Origin: Erythroxylum novogranatense
Lineage: Eukaryota; Streptophyta; Magnoliopsida; Malpighiales; Erythroxylaceae
Length of the DNA: 64,000 nt
Reading direction: 5' to 3'
Assembly: GCA_029891385.1 (NCBI GenBank)
Contig: CM057230.1
Coordinates: forward strand, 36,845,402-36,909,401
Position 1 is the first letter of the stretch. Each line of letters opens with the position of its first letter. Below, in pieces: positions 60,729 through 64,000 of this stretch. Position numbers and translations under genes: made by a program. The notes under the pieces are model-generated. The model made no database searches and was not told where the DNA came from. It saw nothing but the letters and a program-made list of their open reading frames with translations.

Positions 60729-61856
60729 ATGCTTCTGATTTCTGGCTTTGAGGCATATGCATTGTTGGATCCTAGATCCACTTATTCTTTTATTGCATCG
60801 CATATGGCATGTAGATTACATGGGGATAGGGAGAGATTACAGTATGGGTTGGAGGTGAGTACACCTCTAGGTCGTACTACTGTATTGGGAGAGGTCTACA
60901 AGGGGTGCTCGATCCAGATAGACCGAGCAATTTTGAGTGCAGATCTGATAGTTTTGCCTCTGAAAGAGATTGATGTGATTTTGAGGATGGACTGGCTTAC
61001 TGCGCATAGGGCCATCATGGATTGTTATACCAAGGAGGTTGTATTGAAGTCTCCTAGTCAGCCTAGAGCAGTGTTCAGAGGAGTTAGCCAGGCAGTGCCA
61101 GCCCGTATGATTTCTTTTCTGAGTTCCTTGAGATTGATGCAGCGAGGTTGTGAGGCCTATTTGGCCCATGTGGTTGATTCCAGAGTTGAGCAGAGATTGC
61201 AGGATATTCCCGTGATTAGGGAATTTCTGGATGTGTTCCCCGATGAGTTACCGGGTTTGCTGCCGGATTGGGAGACGGAGTTCTCGATTGACCTCGTTTC
61301 AGGTACCGCTCTTATATCCATACCTCCATATAGGATGGTACCGGTGGAACTGAGGGAGCTTAAGGCTCAGCTGCAGGAGTTTTTGGATAAAGGATTTATA
61401 TGGCCCAGTGTTTCGCCGTGGGGAGCTCCAGTTTTATTTGTGAAGAAGAAGGATGGGACTTTGAGACTGTGCATCGACTATAGGCAGTTGAATCGGGTAA
61501 CAGTGAAGAATAAGTATCCGCTGCCTAGGATCGATGATTTGTTTGACCAGTTGCAGGGGGCTCAGGTGTTCACTAAGTTGGATCTGCGATCTGGTTACTA
61601 TCAGTTGAAGATAGCAGAGGCTGACGTGTCTAAGAGTGCTTTTCAGAGCAGGTACGGGCATTTTGAGTTCCTAGTGATGCCGTTTGGGTTGTCTAATACC
61701 CCGGCAGCTTTCATGGCATTGATGAATAAAGTTTTTCAGCCCTACCTGGATCAGTTTGTGATAGTGTTCATTGATGACATCTTGGTGTATTCGAGGAGTA
61801 GACAGGAGCACGCTGAGCATCTGAGGATTGTTTTGCAGATCATGAGAGAGAAATAG
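60729..61856 (+). pseudogene. Gypsy protease and reverse transcriptase, first part
   Basis: An open stretch of 375 codons. The protease part has [11 protein letters not shown], where D-T/S-G is changed to D-P-R, followed by [19 protein letters not shown] begins with [19 protein letters not shown] and keeps [32 protein letters not shown] and the catalytic FIDDILVYS at about residues 347-355. The frame stops at MREK*; the next codons continue [10 protein letters not shown] in the same frame, so a single stop separates the halves. The RT motifs are well preserved compared with copia B. Confidence 0.9.
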
Positions 61857-62466
61857 TTGTATGCCAAATTCAATAAATGTGAATTTTGGCTCAATGAGGT
61901 TGTATTTCTGGGGCATATAGTGACTGGTGAGGGTATTCAGGTGGATCCTCACAAGATTGAGGCAGTGCTTAATTGGGAGGTTCCTAGGAATGTGTCTGAG
62001 GTTCGGAGGTTCCTAGGAATGTGTCTGAGGTTCGGAGTTTCCTAGGCTTGGCAGTTTATTATTGGAGGTTTGTCGAGGGGTTCTCGTTGATCTCAGCCCC
62101 TCTGACAAAACTTCTTAGGAAGAATGTGCCGTTCAGATGGACTGAAGAGTGCTAGAAGAGCTTTGAGGAGCTAAAACATCGGTTGACTTCTGCACCGGTG
62201 TTAGGTATTCCATCTAGGACTGGAGGATTTGAGGTATATAGCGATGCTTCGCATCAGGGATTGGGATGTATTTTGATGCAGCATGGTAGAGTGATAGCGT
62301 ATGCCTCGAGACAGTTGAGGTCTCACGAGGTGAATTATCCGATTACGATTTAGAGTTAGGCTGCGATTGTTTTGCCACGAAGATTTGGAGACATTATTTA
62401 TATGGCGAGACGTTTCAGATTTATACTGATCATAAGAGTTTAAGATATCTGTTGAGTTAGAGAGAG
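61857..62466 (+). pseudogene. Gypsy RT tail and RNase H (broken)
   Basis: It continues with [19 protein letters not shown] to about 61978, where a 29-bp exact tandem duplication shifts the frame. RNase H then reads [39 protein letters not shown] and [11 protein letters not shown] with stops near 62152 and 62350. RNase H would remove the RNA template. Confidence 0.85.
61979..62036 (+). repeat. 29-bp exact tandem duplication in gypsy RT
   Basis: 61979-62007 and 62008-62036 are identical (ggttcctaggaatgtgtctg, then aggttcgga). The length is not a multiple of three, so it breaks the frame. It looks like a replication slippage event. Confidence 0.95.
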
Positions 62467-63015
62467 TTGAATATGAGACAAAGGAGATGGATAGAGCTGC
62501 TTAAGGACTATGATTGTACGATTGAGTACCACCCAGGGAAGGCTAATGTGGTGGCAGATGCGTTGAGCAGGAGGTCTCATATCAGTGCAGCTCAGATTCA
62601 GATTGGGAGATTGCCTAGTTTGATTCAGTTAAGAGCTCTGAATGTACAGATGGTTTTGGATCAGGATGGGGCTTTGATTGCCACTCTGAGGCTTAGGTCG
62701 ATGTTGCATGACAGGATCAGGCGAGTTCAGGACAAGGATCCTGCTATGGTGAAACTGATTGAGAGAGCGAGATCTGATCGGGATTCTGATTTTGATTTGA
62801 GAAATGGGACTTTATGGATGAGTCAGAGACTGTGTGTGCCTGATGTGGGTGATCTGAGGCGTGAGATTTTGGAGGAGGCGCATATGGCCGCCTATGCCAT
62901 GCATCCTAGTTCTACTAAGATGTATAATACTCTTAAGCCACATTTCTGGTGGCCTAGGATAAAGAGGCAGGTGGCAGAGTATGTTTCCAGATGTTTGAGG
63001 TGCCAAGCGAGTTAA
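62467..63015 (+). pseudogene. Gypsy RNase H end and integrase zinc domain
   Basis: An open stretch of 182 codons starting RQRRWIELLKDYDCTIEYHP and GKANVVADALSRR, the usual RNase H end. After a spacer the H2C2 integrase zinc domain reads EAHMAAYAMHPSSTKMY, then HFWWPRIKRQVAEYVSRC and C at the end. A stop at 63015 truncates the frame before the core. Confidence 0.88.
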
Positions 63016-63440
63016 ATTTGAGCACCAAGCTCCGATGGAAGCTGCATTCGTTGCCCATTCGGGTGAAAATGGGGCAATTACTATGGATTTTATTATGGGG
63101 CTGCTTAGGGCCGAGGCGGCATGATGCGATCTGGGTCATAGTGGACGGTTATTCATCGGCCCATTTCTTGCCAATGAGAGAGCAATGCTCTCGATCGGTT
63201 AGCCAGTAAGTGGCGAAGATTGTGCCTTGCTGCATGGGGTCCGGTGTCTATAGTCTCGACGGGGATCTGATTTATTTGAGGTTCGGAAGAGCTGCGGTAC
63301 GCCATGGGTACTAGGTTGAATTTCGATCTGACTTTTCATCCTCGAATGAGCAGGCGAGTGAGAGGGCGATTAAGGCTGCGAGGATATGCTTGAGCTTGTG
63401 TATTGGAGTTCAGAGGAGCATGGGATCAGTACTTGGCCCT
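63006..63440 (+). pseudogene. Gypsy integrase core (degraded)
   Basis: In shifting frames fragments such as FEHQAPMEA and ITMDFIMGLLRAEA and WVIVDGYSSAHFLP (63130-63180) can be read. The first acidic residue (MDF) survives. The second Asp and the Glu region are obscured by indels near 63240-63400, so the core is not functional. Confidence 0.7.
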
Positions 63441-63441
63441 G

Positions 63442-64000
63442 ATTGAGTTCGCGTATAACAATCATTATCACAGCAGTATTGGGATGGCACCGTATAAGGC
63501 TTTGTATGGGCGACAGTGTCGATCACCTCTGTATTGGGATGAAGAGGGTGTGAGGACGATAGAGGGTCCCGAGCTGATTCAAGATACGGTAGATAAGGTG
63601 AAATTGATTCAGAGTCACATCAAGGCGGCTCAGGATAGACAGAAGAGTTATGAGGATCAGTATCGGCGGGAGATGGAGTATAGTGTAGGAGACAAAGTGT
63701 TCCTCCGAGTGTCACCTTGGAGAGGAGTTTTGAGATTTGGCAGGAAGGGCAAGTTGAGCCCTCGGTATATTGGTCCGTATGAGATTGTCGAGAGGATAGG
63801 ACCATTGACATATAAATTGGCTTTGCCGAGTGAGATGTCCCAGTTGCATGACGTGTTTCATGTGAGTATGCTCCGACGGTATCGATCAGATCCGACTCAT
63901 GTGATTTCGGCTCAGGAGATTGAGGTGGCCAGTAATCTGAGTTATGTTGAGGAGCCGGTACAGATTGTGAGATCACGGGTTAAGCAGTTGAGAAACAGGG
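63442..64000 (+). pseudogene. Gypsy integrase C-terminus and chromodomain-like tail, runs off the window
   Basis: An open frame to the window edge reads ALIEFAYNNHYHSSIGMAPY, RQCRSPLYWDE, VGDKVFLRVSPWRGVLRFG, LSPRYIGPYEIVERI and LHDVFHVSMLRRY. It ends with YVEEPVQIVRSRVKQLRNR, the start of a chromodomain of the chromovirus type that targets element DNA to modified histones. Only the first part of the chromodomain is present, so its aromatic cage cannot be judged. Confidence 0.88.

Larger units (their letters stand above)
47186..64000 (+). mobile_element. Chromodomain-type gypsy element, 5' LTR split by copia B, 3' end outside the window
   Basis: The 5' LTR begins tgtaacatccc at 47186, is interrupted at 48992 by copia B, resumes at 58596 and ends at about 59498. 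A primer site and gag, protease, RT, RNase H and integrase follow in the order protease-RT-RNaseH-integrase, which defines Ty3/gypsy. A long LTR of about 2.7 kb and a chromodomain-like tail after integrase suggest the Tekay/Del branch of chromoviruses. Multiple stops and a 29-bp tandem duplication inactivate pol. The 3' LTR and flanking duplication are not in the window. Confidence 0.9.

Noticed and set aside
1..64000. CRISPR arrays, tRNA or rRNA genes
   Set aside because: No short regularly spaced repeats, no complete tRNA cloverleaf and no rRNA block were seen. tRNA-like matches are retroelement primer sites or SINE-like patches.

Overview
This window is nuclear DNA from a flowering plant, most likely a eudicot. 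It is AT-rich, has spliced genes with GT-AG introns, and is crowded with LTR retrotransposons primed by initiator-Met tRNA. I cannot name the species. Three host genes are well supported. They are a two-exon gene for organellar (probably mitochondrial) ribosomal protein uS17 (2526-3016, +), an 11-exon MYND zinc-finger gene (20295 down to 16712, -), and a five-exon type-A cytokinin response regulator (40961-42095, +). All three could be joined exon to exon with consistent reading phase.

Layout: 1-12.5 kb holds the uS17 gene in AT-rich DNA with an old tandem duplication, a dispersed LTR-like repeat, a foldback MITE (9.53-9.99 kb), a decayed DUF4283-type ORF1 and a decayed gypsy gag. 12.56-16.59 kb is an exact head-to-tail duplication of about 2 kb lying against the 3' end of the MYND gene. 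16.7-20.3 kb is the MYND gene. 22.5-31 kb is a graveyard: a copia gag with one LTR, a detached copy of MYND exon 3, a gypsy pol remnant split by a 1.15-kb terminal-inverted-repeat element, an endogenous caulimovirid movement-protein fragment, and a short copy of the MYND promoter edge. 31.2-36.2 kb is a young copia element (copia A) with two LTRs that has lost its integrase core. 36-47 kb contains the response regulator, a possible orphan exon, an AT-rich tandem array and a probable inverted LTR remnant.

47.19 kb to the end is one nested structure. A chromodomain-type gypsy element with a 2.7-kb 5' LTR has a complete 9.6-kb copia element (copia B) inserted inside that LTR, with a 5-bp target duplication. 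The gypsy internal region (gag, protease, RT, RNase H, integrase, chromodomain) then runs off the right edge, so its 3' LTR is outside the window.

The host genes do not form a pathway together. I see no convincing undescribed biological system. The points most worth checking are the scattered MYND duplicate, the nested insertion, the integrase losses in both copia elements, the CpG-rich palindromic cluster inside the gypsy LTR, the MULE-like element and the caulimovirid fragment.
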